NCBI GenBank assembly: GCA_944380025.1
Contig: CALWGL010000005.1
Location: forward strand, 1-33,212
Direction of reading: 5' to 3'
DNA: 33,212 bases
Origin: an uncultured Lachnospiraceae bacterium
GTDB taxonomy: Bacteria > Bacillota > Clostridia > Lachnospirales > Lachnospiraceae
The stretch's first letter is position 1, and the number at the start of each line of letters is the position of its first letter. A model generated the notes under the pieces. That model saw nothing but the letters and a program-made list of their open reading frames with translations. It had not been told where the DNA came from and made no database searches. Shown here one piece after another: positions 1 to 9,039 of the stretch. Position numbers and translations under genes: made by a program.

Positions 1-57
1 TCAGTAATAATCTAAATTTACTTGAGGTATTTTCTTTGGTCAACTCCTTGATTTAAA

Positions 58-2076
58 TTATACAGGAAGCTTTCTGTCAAGATATCTGCAGAACCACTCG
101 CAGAGCTCGTACAGATGCCGGATCTGCGCGTTCGCGTTTCCCGATCTGGTCAGCTCATGATTCTCCTTCGGAAAGATCACCAGCTTTACCGGAACCTCCG
201 GGTTTCTGTCCTTCATGGCGATGAACATCTGCTCCGCCTGCTCTCTGGTACAGCGGTAATCCTCCTCCCCGTGAAGGAGCAGGAGCGGCGTTCTGATGCG
301 GTCCGCCATGGATACCGGCGTGGTGCCGACCCGGTTCAGGAGCTCCTGCAGAATGGGAGCGGTATCCTTCCCCCGGTAAAAAAAGCCCATATCTCCGGTC
401 CCGTAAGAGGTTCCGGTATTGGTCAGCGCTCTCTGCGCGACGGCGGCGCGGTACCGCTCCGGATACCGGCCGATCAGCCTGCATGTCATATAACCGCCGT
501 AGCTTCCCCCTGTACAGCCTATCCGGTCCGGATCGATAAAGCCCCGGTCCACCGCCGCATCCAGGAAGGCATGCAGATCGTCCATGGCCTCCTGCTTCCA
601 GCTGATCCCGGCAGCGTTGAACTGCGGGCCATAGCCGGCGCTGCCCCTGGGATCACAGAACACCACCGCCATTCCCCTGGCCGCGAGCATCTGAAACTCG
701 AACCAGAAATCATACGCATAAAAGCAGTCCGGACCGCCGTGGATATCCAGGACCGCGGGATATTTTTTCCCTTCCTCATAAACGGCAGGCTTCATCACAT
801 AACCGTGGATCATGGTTTTCCCGTCCGCGCCCGGCGTCCGCTGTTCCTCCGGTTCGGAAAGGCGTATCCCGGAAAGCCAGCCGTTATGATGCGTGACCCG
901 CCGCTCCTGTCCGCCGTCCGTCCGGCACAGGTACAGATCCGCGATCTGAAGCGCCGTTCCCTTTCCGTACAGGAGCAGATCGTTCCGCCTGTGAAATCCG
1001 TGAATGCAGTGCCGGCCCTGCGTGACCGGCCGGACGCCGCACGCCCGGCTCCAGTGAAAGATCTGGCTGTCTCCCTGCCAGGCCGACAGAAAATAGAAAC
1101 CGTCTCTTCCGTCCGGCTGAAGAGGGGACGGATATTCTCCGTACGCGGTATGTCCCGTCACCATGGGCGCCACGCCGGAGCAGCCGGAAACATCTCTGAA
1201 AAGGTTCTCCGCTTCTCCGCCTTCGGGCAGCGCGATCATCCAGGGAACCTCCAGAAAGCCTTCCGCCTCCGCATCGCGTCCGATATAGACGAAGTGATCT
1301 GCGTCTCCCGGGAATACCGCGTTCCGGCTTCCTTCAAAATGCGGCGCGGCGATCTGTCTCATACTGCCGTTTTCACAGTCATACAGATAAAGCTCCGGCT
1401 CCATCTCACGCACATGCCGGTGCGGCCTTCCCGTGCAGGCGATAAATCTGCCGTCCGGACTCCAGACCGGATCCGAAAAAGGGACCTCTCCCCGCGTGAG
1501 CATGCGGGCAGGACCGCCCTCCGCATCCGCCAGGCCGAGATGGGAGATCCTGCCGTCCAGAAGGCCGTGCGCCTCATCCAGCTTGTACATCAGCGTTTCC
1601 ACCGCAACGGGAGCAAGCGCCCTCTCATGTTCCCAGGCCTCCCGCTCCTGCGCGCTCATCAGCGTCTGTTCCAGGCCCCTTTCCTCTTCTTCCTTCCAGT
1701 ATTCCGCGCAGAATGCGATCCTGCTCCCGTCCGGAGACCAGCAGTATCGGGAAACGCCATGGCGCATCCTGGTCAGCATGGTATACCGGCCGCCTTCTCT
1801 TTCATACAGCCAGATCTGGCGTTCCCCTTCTTTTCCCCTCAGAAAACTGATCCTGGTTCCGTCCGGAGACCAGGCTGGGCTGCAGCAGGATTCTCCGTCC
1901 GGAAGAAGAACGGTTTCCCGGCCGGTCTCAAGGTCCGCCAGGCAGACGCGGGACACATGCCCGCCGTCCTCTCCGTGAACGGTGCATACATAAAGCGCCT
2001 CTTTTCCGTCGGGCGACAGCTGCGGATCGGATACATATTCGATCCGGCGCAGATCCTCATATTCCAGAAGTCTCAT
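58..2076 (-). CDS. S9 family prolyl-oligopeptidase-type serine peptidase
   Basis: Probable cytoplasmic alpha/beta-hydrolase peptidase of 672 residues that would cleave short peptides after uptake. The N-terminal half shows repeated WSPDG motifs typical of the beta-propeller of acylaminoacyl-peptidase and DPP-like S9 enzymes. The C-terminal half carries the catalytic domain, with GGSYGGYM (Ser about 525), Asp in HGEEDYR (about 606) and His in KENHE (about 640). All three catalytic residues are present. I chose the ATG at 2076 because GGGAGG lies just upstream; an in-frame extension to 2286 overlaps the upstream gene and does not resemble the family. There is no signal peptide. It follows the cyclodeaminase-family gene by 43 bp on the same strand, so the two are probably cotranscribed. 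Exact substrate preference cannot be read from sequence. Confidence 0.92.
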   Translation of the reverse strand: MRLLEYEDLRRIEYVSDPQLSPDGKEALYVCTVHGEDGGHVSRVCLADLETGRETVLLPDGESCCSPAWSPDGTRISFLRGKEGERQIWLYEREGGRYTMLTRMRHGVSRYCWSPDGSRIAFCAEYWKEEEERGLEQTLMSAQEREAWEHERALAPVAVETLMYKLDEAHGLLDGRISHLGLADAEGGPARMLTRGEVPFSDPVWSPDGRFIACTGRPHRHVREMEPELYLYDCENGSMRQIAAPHFEGSRNAVFPGDADHFVYIGRDAEAEGFLEVPWMIALPEGGEAENLFRDVSGCSGVAPMVTGHTAYGEYPSPLQPDGRDGFYFLSAWQGDSQIFHWSRACGVRPVTQGRHCIHGFHRRNDLLLYGKGTALQIADLYLCRTDGGQERRVTHHNGWLSGIRLSEPEEQRTPGADGKTMIHGYVMKPAVYEEGKKYPAVLDIHGGPDCFYAYDFWFEFQMLAARGMAVVFCDPRGSAGYGPQFNAAGISWKQEAMDDLHAFLDAAVDRGFIDPDRIGCTGGSYGGYMTCRLIGRYPERYRAAVAQRALTNTGTSYGTGDMGFFYRGKDTAPILQELLNRVGTTPVSMADRIRTPLLLLHGEEDYRCTREQAEQMFIAMKDRNPEVPVKLVIFPKENHELTRSGNANAQIRHLYELCEWFCRYLDRKLPV

Positions 2077-2119
2077 TTTTTCCTCCCTTTTCTTCTCATC
2101 AGACGCTGCCGGAGCGCTG

Positions 2120-3073
2120 TCACTGCCTGTCCTCAGACCGGACTTCCTCATATACCATCCTTGCCCCGGCCACATCCTCCACTGCCAGGCCAAGCGCATC
2201 GAACACGGTGATCTCTCTGTCGTCCCTGCGTCCTTCCGCTTTCCCGAGAAGCAGCTCTCCGAGCGATCCGCGGATATGATCCTCACCGATCAGCCCTTCC
2301 TTCAGAGGGATCAGATATTCGCCGCTTTCCTTTACGGCGGACGGAGTATAGTCCGTATAGAGCTTTCCGGCAGCGATCAGATCGGAAGCCGCCTCCCTGG
2401 TCGTCGGGCTGAAGGTTCCCACCGCGTTCACATGAGCGCCGGGCTTCACCATATCCGCAGTCAGATAGGGTTCCTTTGCCGGACAGAGCGTGCAGATGAT
2501 ATCCGCATCCCTGACGGCTTCAGCGGCGTCCGCGCATACGATCGTTTCCACCCCGTATCTTTCCCGGTTCTCCTCCGCAAATCTCTCCGCTGCGGCAGGA
2601 TTGATATCATAGACGGTCACCCGGCTGATCTTCCGTACCAGACGGATCGCAGCCATGTGAGATCTGGCCTGAGCGCCCGCGCCGATGAGGGCGAGGCTGC
2701 GGGCGTCATCGCGCGCCAGAAGCTGTGTGGCAAGGGCGCTCACACAGCCTGTCCGGATCTCCGTGATGCTGCCTGCCTCGATCAGTCCGGCTACCGTGCT
2801 GTGTTCGCTTTCAAACAGGATCACATAGCCGATGTGGGATGGATATTTGGTCCCCATGTTCAGCGCATAGGCGGATATCACCTTCGCGCCGAAATAATCT
2901 CCCACATATGCCGGCATGAAGCCGAAGGCTGCAGTATTCGGCATGGTGCAGATCAGCCTCTGCGGCATGGCGCATTTTCCTTCCTCCAGATCGCAGAATG
3001 CCCTGCGCATGACCTCCAGACATTTCTCCGGCGTCAGTATCCTTCTTACCTGTTCTTCTTCAATGACGATCAT
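2120..3073 (-). CDS. Ornithine cyclodeaminase / mu-crystallin family protein
   Basis: A 317-residue NAD(P)-dependent enzyme of the ornithine cyclodeaminase/alanine dehydrogenase (mu-crystallin) family. Visible marks are the substrate-binding region around GAKVISA, the TGCVSALATQLLAR helix, the Rossmann nucleotide-binding motif LIGAGAQARSH with an acidic YDIN strand end, and the VNAVGTFSPTTREA segment that precedes the catalytic acidic region. Family members convert ornithine to proline, or act on other amino or imino acids; the exact substrate is not determinable here. The start at 3073 has AAAGGAG upstream. The gene is divergent from the YheO-type regulator across 81 bp and lies upstream of the S9 peptidase, which fits a role in processing amino acids released from peptides. 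Confidence 0.9.
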   Translation of the reverse strand: MIVIEEEQVRRILTPEKCLEVMRRAFCDLEEGKCAMPQRLICTMPNTAAFGFMPAYVGDYFGAKVISAYALNMGTKYPSHIGYVILFESEHSTVAGLIEAGSITEIRTGCVSALATQLLARDDARSLALIGAGAQARSHMAAIRLVRKISRVTVYDINPAAAERFAEENRERYGVETIVCADAAEAVRDADIICTLCPAKEPYLTADMVKPGAHVNAVGTFSPTTREAASDLIAAGKLYTDYTPSAVKESGEYLIPLKEGLIGEDHIRGSLGELLLGKAEGRRDDREITVFDALGLAVEDVAGARMVYEEVRSEDRQ

Positions 3074-3103
3074 TTCCGACTCCTTTCCGATACGCGGAAG
3101 CGG

Positions 3104-3132
3104 TTGATTTCTCCGCGTTTTTCCATTACAAT
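3104..3132 (+). promoter_or_regulatory. Promoter of the YheO-type regulator gene
   Basis: TTGATT (3104-3109) and TACAAT (3127-3132) are separated by exactly 17 bp, about 22 bp before the ATG at 3155. The divergent cyclodeaminase promoter must share this 81-bp interval, so one bound protein could affect both directions. The match is by eye against the housekeeping sigma consensus. Confidence 0.65.
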
Positions 3133-3154
3133 AAAAAGCAGCAGGGAGGTAATT

Positions 3155-3781
3155 ATGAAAAAGGACGAGCTTTTCAGCATTCTTGATACGGTCGCAAAAG
3201 GGATCGCGGACACCTTCGGGCCTGACTGCGAAACTCTCATCCACGACCTTACCACCACGGAGCATCCCATCCTTTCCATCTATAACGGCCATGTGAGCGG
3301 AAGGGCCGCCGGCTCAACGACCGATATCCAGGGCTTCACCTCCCGTCCTTCTCTGGACATCAACCGGCTGCAGAGACCGCATATCAATATGCTGGCTGAA
3401 CATGACGGCCGCAGGATCAAGTCCACCACCCTCCCTTTTTTCGCTGAGGACGGCGTCCTGGGACTCGGCATCAATTATGACTGCAGCGTCATTCACGACG
3501 CTCTCCGGGCGCTGAAAAATCTGGACGACGTCAATGGCTATCTTTACGAAGAGATCCACAGGAAGCAGACGCCTCAGATCGATCTTCTGTTTCAGGAAGC
3601 CGCCAGGATCTTCGACAAACCCCTCGGCGGTCTGAACCGGGAAGAACGGCTGCTGCTTCTCTCCCGCCTGAAGCGGAATCATTTCTTCGAGCAGCAGCGC
3701 GCCGTTCCCTATGCGGCTGAACAGCTCGGCATCTCCCGTTATACGGTCTACAAGGATCTGAAGGAACTGGAGCAGGTCTGA
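3155..3781 (+). CDS. YheO-type PAS/HTH transcriptional regulator
   Basis: A 208-residue DNA-binding protein of the YheO family. The N-terminal 120 or so residues match the YheO-like PAS domain (CETLIHDLTTTEHPILSIYNG near the start, then a LGINYDCS strand). The C-terminal 50 residues form the HTH_22-type helix-turn-helix (AAEQLGISRYTVYKDLKEL). The start at 3155 follows GCAGGGAGG. In other bacteria such regulators often sit next to PLP lyases, racemases or cyclodeaminase-type genes and respond to amino acids. Here the gene lies between an ornithine cyclodeaminase-family gene (divergent) and a MalY-type lyase (convergent, only 2 bp apart). It is the likely local regulator of the peptide block; the ligand is unknown. 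Confidence 0.88.
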   Translation: MKKDELFSILDTVAKGIADTFGPDCETLIHDLTTTEHPILSIYNGHVSGRAAGSTTDIQGFTSRPSLDINRLQRPHINMLAEHDGRRIKSTTLPFFAEDGVLGLGINYDCSVIHDALRALKNLDDVNGYLYEEIHRKQTPQIDLLFQEAARIFDKPLGGLNREERLLLLSRLKRNHFFEQQRAVPYAAEQLGISRYTVYKDLKELEQV

Positions 3782-3783
3782 GT

Positions 3784-4965
3784 TCACGCCCGGAGCGCTC
3801 TTTTCAGTCTCTCCAGCGACCTTTCCAGTTCTTTTCCGGGAACTGCCAGAGAATATCTCACGCAGAGATCGCTTCCGTAGTATTCCTCTCCCCCGTCCCC
3901 GACGAAGAGGCCTTTTTCCTCCAGCAGGCTGCGAAGTCTGTCCGGAGGCATCCCAAGCCCCGTATAATCCACCCAGGCCACATAGGTCCCGTCCGGTTCT
4001 GTCAGCACCGCCCGGGGCAGTTCTTTCCGCAGGAAGCTTTCCAGGATCCGGTAATTTCCTTCCACATAGGAGACCATCCGCTTTACCCAGTCCAGCCCCT
4101 CCGGCGTATACGCGGCCAGCAGCCCCGCATACAGAATGGGATCGATGCTGCCGTAATGGTCCGCATTTCTCTGAGAAAGATAGGCTTCTCTCAGTTCCTC
4201 GTTCTCGATCAGCACGTTGGCATGATTCACTCCGGTCAGGCTGAACGCCTTCCCGAGCGAAGTACAGCTGATCGCCTTTGCGGAAGGACCTGCCGCCTTC
4301 GTATAGGGCGTTACCGTCCTGCCGCCGAAGGTCACCTCGGCGAAGATCTCATCGCAGAATACCGGCACCCCGTAGCGCTCCGACAGTTCGGCGATCCTCG
4401 CCAGCTCCTCCTGTCCGAAAACAGTTCCTGTGGGATTGTTGGGATTACAGAGGACAAACAGGGTGTTCTCCGGATCCGCCATGTGCTTTTCCAGCGCATT
4501 CCAGTCCATCCGATAGGTTCTCTTTCCCTCTTTCCATCCGCACAGAAGCGGTATTTTTTTCGTATTCCGGCCCAGTCTGCCGGCAGCCTGCTCATACCGG
4601 TTATAGCCCGGAGTCAGCACCAGGATGCTTTCTCCCGGCCTGGTCAGCAGCCGGATCGCCGTGGCAAGGGAAAAGATTGTTCCATGGGTGGGCACGATCC
4701 ACTCCTCCCGGATCCTGTACCCCCTCGCGTGCTCCATCCACCAGGCCACCCGTTCCGTATAAGGAGCCGCACACAGCGTAAAGCCGAACACCCCTCTGTC
4801 CGCCGCCTCCCTGATCCCGCGGCAGAAAGCGGGACAGGTGGAAAACTCAAATTCCGCGCCGCAGTAGACGAGCAGTCCCTCTTTCCGCACCGCCTCCGGC
4901 GTAAGGACATCCTTCAGCCAGGAAACATTCCCCCGGTCCGCTCTGTTGTCAAATTCCTGCTTCAT
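3784..4965 (-). CDS. MalY/PatB-type PLP-dependent C-S lyase or aminotransferase
   Basis: A 393-residue fold-type I PLP enzyme. The N-terminal FDNRADRGNVSWLKD resembles the FD..DR.gT.S.KWD opening typical of MalY/PatB cystathionine beta-lyases. Other marks are CNPNNPTG, the cofactor-binding Asp in FCDEIFAE (Asp205) and the Schiff-base lysine in SLGKAFSLTG (Lys239). Enzymes of this subfamily usually cleave C-S bonds of cystathionine or cysteine conjugates to give pyruvate, ammonia and a thiol, though some are plain aminotransferases. It is the last gene of the peptide-transporter operon, 41 bp after dppF, which suggests that sulfur-containing residues from imported peptides are among its substrates. 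The upstream SD-like sequence is a modest AGGAAG. Confidence 0.87.
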   Translation of the reverse strand: MKQEFDNRADRGNVSWLKDVLTPEAVRKEGLLVYCGAEFEFSTCPAFCRGIREAADRGVFGFTLCAAPYTERVAWWMEHARGYRIREEWIVPTHGTIFSLATAIRLLTRPGESILVLTPGYNRYEQAAGRLGRNTKKIPLLCGWKEGKRTYRMDWNALEKHMADPENTLFVLCNPNNPTGTVFGQEELARIAELSERYGVPVFCDEIFAEVTFGGRTVTPYTKAAGPSAKAISCTSLGKAFSLTGVNHANVLIENEELREAYLSQRNADHYGSIDPILYAGLLAAYTPEGLDWVKRMVSYVEGNYRILESFLRKELPRAVLTEPDGTYVAWVDYTGLGMPPDRLRSLLEEKGLFVGDGGEEYYGSDLCVRYSLAVPGKELERSLERLKRALRA

Positions 4966-5006
4966 TCGTCTCTCTTCCTTGTTCCTGTCATATTTTTACG
5001 GATCCG

Positions 5007-5966
5007 TCATAACCGGCAGCAGGCTGCCAGATGATCTGTTCCGACCTGTCTGAGCGCAGGCTCCTTCTGCCGGCATTCCCCGCAGGCAAGCGGGCATCTG
5101 TCGGCAAACCGGCAGCCCGGCGGCGGGTTGACGGGGCTTGGCACCTCTCCCTGCATGGGGGTATAGACCTTCTTCTTTTCATACTCCGGATCGGCCACAG
5201 GGACCGCTTCCATCAGCCCCCTGGTATAGGGATGCGCAGGATGGGAATAAATCTCCTCCACGCTTCCCGTTTCCACGATCTTCCCCATATACATCACGGC
5301 GACCCGCTGAGAAATGCAGCGCACCACGGACAGATCATGCGCGATGAAAAGGTAGGTCAGCCCCATCTGATCCCTGAAATCCATGAGCAGATTGATGATC
5401 TGTGCCTGCACTGACACATCCAGGGCGGAGATCGCCTCATCGCAGACCACGAATTCCGGATTCACCGCCAGAGACCTGGCGATCCCCACCCGCTGTCTCT
5501 GCCCTCCGGAAAACTCGTGAGGGAAGCGGTTGGCATGCTCCCTGTGAAGCCCCACTTTCTCCAGAAGACCGTACATGATCTCGCTGCGCTCCGCACGGCT
5601 GCTGCCGATCCTGTGAATGTCCAGGCCTTCCGAGATGATCTCCCCCACCGTCATGAACGGATTCAGAGAAGCATACGGATCCTGATAGATCATCTGCATT
5701 TTGCAGCACAGCTCCTTTTTCCTCGAACCTGAGACCTTTGTGATATCCTCTCCGTGAAAGAAGATCCTTCCGCTGTCCGGCTGATAAAGCTTCAGCAGCG
5801 TTCTTCCCACCGTCGTCTTTCCGCAGCCGGATTCTCCCACCAGTCCCAGCGTCTCTCCCTTCCGGATGGAGAAGGAAACATCGTCCACGGCCTTCAGCAC
5901 TTTTCCCCTGTGTAACGTGAAATACTTTTTCAGTCCTTCCACCCGGACCAGCGGCTCCTGATTCAT
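5007..5966 (-). CDS. dppF: Peptide ABC transporter ATP-binding protein (OppF/DppF type)
   Basis: A 319-residue ATPase subunit of a di/oligopeptide importer. It has a Walker A motif GESGCGKT (44-51), ABC signature [15 protein letters not shown], Walker [13 protein letters not shown] and the switch His in FIAHDLSVV. The C-terminal oligopeptide/HPY extension carries a Cys cluster ([14 protein letters not shown]), which in relatives binds an iron-sulfur cluster. Its ATG overlaps the dppD stop codon (ATGA), indicating translational coupling. It would act at the inner face of the membrane as partner of DppD. Opp and Dpp systems cannot be separated safely by sequence alone. Confidence 0.95.
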   Translation of the reverse strand: MNQEPLVRVEGLKKYFTLHRGKVLKAVDDVSFSIRKGETLGLVGESGCGKTTVGRTLLKLYQPDSGRIFFHGEDITKVSGSRKKELCCKMQMIYQDPYASLNPFMTVGEIISEGLDIHRIGSSRAERSEIMYGLLEKVGLHREHANRFPHEFSGGQRQRVGIARSLAVNPEFVVCDEAISALDVSVQAQIINLLMDFRDQMGLTYLFIAHDLSVVRCISQRVAVMYMGKIVETGSVEEIYSHPAHPYTRGLMEAVPVADPEYEKKKVYTPMQGEVPSPVNPPPGCRFADRCPLACGECRQKEPALRQVGTDHLAACCRL

Positions 5967-7018
5967 ATCTTACCTTCCTTTCCGCCGTCTGCGGAGAGCT
6001 CCGGCGCCTCTTTTCTTCCCGCCGGCGGTTCGCCGCCTCCCGCGCGGCTGTCCATAAGCCAGCAACGGACGCTGTGTCCCTCGCCTGCCAGAGTCACTTC
6101 CGGCACCCGGTTCATGCACACGCGCATGCACCTGCTGCATCTGGCGGCAAATCCGCAGCCCTGCGGAGGCGCGAACAGGTCCGGAGGGGTTCCCGGGATC
6201 GACAGCAGCCGTTCCGGGATCTCTCCCCGCAGACTCGGCATGGAACCGAGAAGTCCAAGGGTATAGGGATGCTTCGGCCGGTAAAAGATATCGGCGGCCG
6301 TCCCGCTTTCCACGATCTGACCGGCGTACATGACCGCGATCCTGTCAGCCATCCTTGCCACCACCCCCATGTTGTGGGTGATGAAAACGATTCCCATGTT
6401 CAGCTCTTTTTTCAGCCGGTTCATCAGCTCCAGGATCTGTGCCTGGATGGTGACATCCAGCGCTGTCGTCGGCTCGTCCGCAAACAGGACGGAGGGCTTT
6501 CCGCACAGCGCCATAGCGATCATGACTCTCTGCCTCTGGCCACCGCTCAGCGTATGCGGAAACCGTTCGTATATCTCCTCCGGATTGGGAAGCCCGACCA
6601 GGGCAAGCATTTCCACGATCCGTCCCCGGGCCTGCTCCCGTGTCATATCCTGATGCGCCAGGATCATTTCCCGCATCTGCTTTCCGATCTTCGTGGTCGG
6701 ATTGAGTGAAGTCATCGCGTCCTGAAAGATCATCGCGAATTCCTTTCCCCGGTACTGCCGCATCTGCCGGTCCGTTTTCGGGACCAGATCCTCCCCCTGA
6801 TACAGGATGCTTCCCTTGCGGATCACCGCCGGCGGCTCCGGATTCAGCCGCATGACCGTCTGCACCGTCACACTTTTCCCGCAGCCGGATTCTCCCACGA
6901 TGGCCAGCGTCTCTCCCCGGTCCAGAAAGAAATCCACGCCTCTGACCGCCTTCACCTCTCCGCCTGCCGTTTCAAAGGATACATGCAGGTCACTGACCTC
7001 CAGCAAATGTCCGCTCAT
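5963..7018 (-). CDS. dppD: Peptide ABC transporter ATP-binding protein (OppD/DppD type)
   Basis: A 351-residue ATPase with Walker A GESGCGKS (42-49), signature [15 protein letters not shown], Walker B VLFADEPTTALD and switch His in ITHNMGV. The C-terminal HPY region has the family Cys cluster (CGFAARCSRCMRVC). A tail of about 30 residues rich in Gly, Ala, Glu and Lys extends past the usual end and looks disordered. Both ends overlap neighbours by 4 bp (dppC upstream, dppF downstream), a tightly coupled arrangement typical of this transporter operon. Confidence 0.95.
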   Translation of the reverse strand: MSGHLLEVSDLHVSFETAGGEVKAVRGVDFFLDRGETLAIVGESGCGKSVTVQTVMRLNPEPPAVIRKGSILYQGEDLVPKTDRQMRQYRGKEFAMIFQDAMTSLNPTTKIGKQMREMILAHQDMTREQARGRIVEMLALVGLPNPEEIYERFPHTLSGGQRQRVMIAMALCGKPSVLFADEPTTALDVTIQAQILELMNRLKKELNMGIVFITHNMGVVARMADRIAVMYAGQIVESGTAADIFYRPKHPYTLGLLGSMPSLRGEIPERLLSIPGTPPDLFAPPQGCGFAARCSRCMRVCMNRVPEVTLAGEGHSVRCWLMDSRAGGGEPPAGRKEAPELSADGGKEGKI

Positions 7019-8022
7019 GCGCTCTTTCCTCTCTTTCTCTGTTTCCGGTAGATACGCGCCAGATGATCCTCATCCTTCAGTCTGGGATCCAGCGCGTCGC
7101 GCAGGCAGTTTCCGAACATGTACAGGGCAAAAATGATGATGCAGATCACCAGAGACGGATACAGGAATCTGTGAAACTCCGTCATGAACACCTGCACGCC
7201 GTCCGAGGAAAGCTGCCCGAGAGAGGTCATGGGAGGGGAGATCCCGAGTCCGATATAGCTCATGCCCGCTTCGGCAAAAATAGCTCCGGGAATGGAGGAG
7301 CACAGCCCCACCGCCATATTTCCCAGAATGTTCGGAAGGATATGATGCAGGATGATCCTGGCGGGACCCGCTCCAAGCGTGCGGGCGGCAAGGACGAATT
7401 CCCGGTTCTTGAACTGCAGGATCCTTCCCCGGAAGCTTCTCGCCGATCCCATCCAGCCGGAAACGGCAAGCGCGATGATCAGGGAGGACGGGCTTCCGCC
7501 GAGCACCACAAGCACTAGGATCATATAGATCATGGACGGGATGCAGATCATGATATCCACGATCCGCATGATCACCATGTCCACCCGTCCGCCGGCCCAG
7601 CCGGAAACGGCTCCCACCGCCATTCCGATCAGGTAGGGAAGCAGCGCTCCCAGAAAACCGATCACCAGAGAGGTCCTGGCTCCCATCCAGACCCTGGTGA
7701 ACATATCCCTTCCCACGCTGTCCGTTCCGAACAGATGCCTGAGGGAAGGCGTCTGCTTCGCCTCCGTCAGCGACGTCATGTCATAACTGTACGGGGAAAA
7801 GACGGGTACCAGGACCGCCAGCAGAATGACAGCCGCAAGCACACTGATGCACAGTACCGCCATCCGGCTGCGGATCAGACGTCTGCCGACCTCCGGCCAG
7901 TACCGGCTGGACGGGCGCACCAGCGCCTCGCTGTCACGTTCCGCGTCTCCGACGGCCTCAAAATCCTCCGGTGCAAGGCCATCCTCCCATCTGCTGTCCT
8001 CTTTTTCATTTATCCGTTCCAT
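7015..8022 (-). CDS. dppC: Peptide ABC transporter permease (DppC type)
   Basis: A 335-residue inner-membrane permease of the BPD transport family. It has an N-terminal cytoplasmic stretch of about 45 mostly charged residues, a first membrane helix (AVLCISVLAAVILLAVLVPVF) and the OppC-type HLFGTDSVGRDMFTRVWMG segment. About five further helices follow, with an EAA loop region (REFVLAARTLGAGPARIILHHILPN). The start at 8022 follows GAGGAGAAG. It lies 10 bp after dppB and overlaps dppD by 4 bp. Confidence 0.94.
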   Translation of the reverse strand: MERINEKEDSRWEDGLAPEDFEAVGDAERDSEALVRPSSRYWPEVGRRLIRSRMAVLCISVLAAVILLAVLVPVFSPYSYDMTSLTEAKQTPSLRHLFGTDSVGRDMFTRVWMGARTSLVIGFLGALLPYLIGMAVGAVSGWAGGRVDMVIMRIVDIMICIPSMIYMILVLVVLGGSPSSLIIALAVSGWMGSARSFRGRILQFKNREFVLAARTLGAGPARIILHHILPNILGNMAVGLCSSIPGAIFAEAGMSYIGLGISPPMTSLGQLSSDGVQVFMTEFHRFLYPSLVICIIIFALYMFGNCLRDALDPRLKDEDHLARIYRKQRKRGKSA

Positions 8023-8032
8023 AATCTTCTCC

Positions 8033-8950
8033 TCAGATCACCCGTACTCTCGGATCCACCACACCATACAGAAGATCCACGATAAAATTGGCAAAAACCA
8101 CCAGCACCGCCTGAAAGACCACCAGTCCCAGCGTCATGGTATAGTCCAGTCCCGTGATCGAAGTCACGAAATACGCGCCAAGCCCGGGAATGGAAAACAC
8201 CTTTTCTATGATATAGGACCCCATCAGCATGCCGGCGATCTCCATGCCCAGGTTGGTAATCATGGGCAGGATCGCATTCCTGATCTGATGGAACACCACG
8301 ATCCTGATATTGCTGATCCCCTTCGCCTTCGCGGTCTTCAGATAGTCCTGCCGTCCCACCTCCAGCATCAGCGTGCGCATGGAACGGCAGTGTCCCGTGA
8401 TGACGCCGATGCTCAGCACAAGGGTGGGGAGGATCGTATGGCGGAACGAAAGCCACTGGCTGACAGGCAGCAGGTTCAGCCACACGCCGAAGATCAGCTG
8501 CAGGAGAGCCGCCAGAACAAAGGACGGAATGGAAGCCGTGATGATCGTAAGGATCTGACATCCGTAATCCAGCCGGCTGCCGCGCCTGCAGGCGGACAGG
8601 ATGCCCAGGAACATCCCGAGAGGGATGCCCAGGGAAAGCGCCTGCAGCCCGAGCTGAGCGGTCACGGGAAAGTACTGAGCGATCACGCCGTTGACGCTCC
8701 GTCCCACATAGGTCAGGGAATACCCGAAATCCAGATGGATCAGACTGTTCATGTAGGAGAGATACTGTTCCCACAGCGGCCTGTTCAGTCCGTAATATTC
8801 CATCATGCGCTCCGCGTTCTTCATATCAAGAGGATTCTGCAGGATGAACGGATTGCCGGGAAGAAGGCGCAGAAGGAAAAAGCACAGGGTTGCGATCGCC
8901 CAGACGGTTGCGATCGAGATAAAAAAACGCTTGATGATGTATTTTGCCAT
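8033..8950 (-). CDS. dppB: Peptide ABC transporter permease (DppB type)
   Basis: A 305-residue permease with the OppB/DppB N-terminal signature (a first helix followed by FFLLRLLPGNPF), about six membrane helices and the conserved C-terminal DPRVRV. The EAA loop is visible around QDYLKTAKAKGISNIRIVVFHQIRNAILP. The start at 8950 has GAGGTAG upstream. It is separated from dppA by a strong hairpin with a T run, so it probably receives only part of the transcription that starts upstream of dppA. Confidence 0.94.
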   Translation of the reverse strand: MAKYIIKRFFISIATVWAIATLCFFLLRLLPGNPFILQNPLDMKNAERMMEYYGLNRPLWEQYLSYMNSLIHLDFGYSLTYVGRSVNGVIAQYFPVTAQLGLQALSLGIPLGMFLGILSACRRGSRLDYGCQILTIITASIPSFVLAALLQLIFGVWLNLLPVSQWLSFRHTILPTLVLSIGVITGHCRSMRTLMLEVGRQDYLKTAKAKGISNIRIVVFHQIRNAILPMITNLGMEIAGMLMGSYIIEKVFSIPGLGAYFVTSITGLDYTMTLGLVVFQAVLVVFANFIVDLLYGVVDPRVRVI

Positions 8951-8960
8951 AGCCTACCTC

Positions 8961-9020
8961 AAAAAAGGAAGAGGCGAAAGCCCTGCGGGCTGATCCCCGA
9001 AAGGCCTTTCCTCCTCTTCC
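8961..9020 (-). terminator. Intercistronic terminator/attenuator between dppA and dppB
   Basis: Read on the minus strand, GGAAGAGG (complement of 9013-9020) pairs with CCTCTTCC (complement of 8967-8974) and is followed by six Ts. Inner pairing of GAAAG with CTTTC lengthens the stem. It sits 19 bp after the dppA stop and just before the dppB ribosome site. Partial termination here would make binding protein in excess over permease and ATPase, a known pattern in peptide transporter operons. Confidence 0.8.
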
Positions 9021-9039
9021 GTATTTCCAGAGCCGCCGT

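Noticed and set aside
1-57. Terminator or further gene after the S9 peptidase
   Set aside because: The 57 bp are AT-rich, but no stable stem with a T run is visible and the window ends there.
115-2211. Long open frame on the plus strand opposite the S9 peptidase gene
   Set aside because: Arg/His/Pro-rich shadow without domain features; the opposite strand encodes a complete peptidase with all motifs.
3781-3786. Terminator between the convergent regulator and MalY-type genes
   Set aside because: Only 2 bp separate the stop codons and I found no clear hairpin with a T run nearby.
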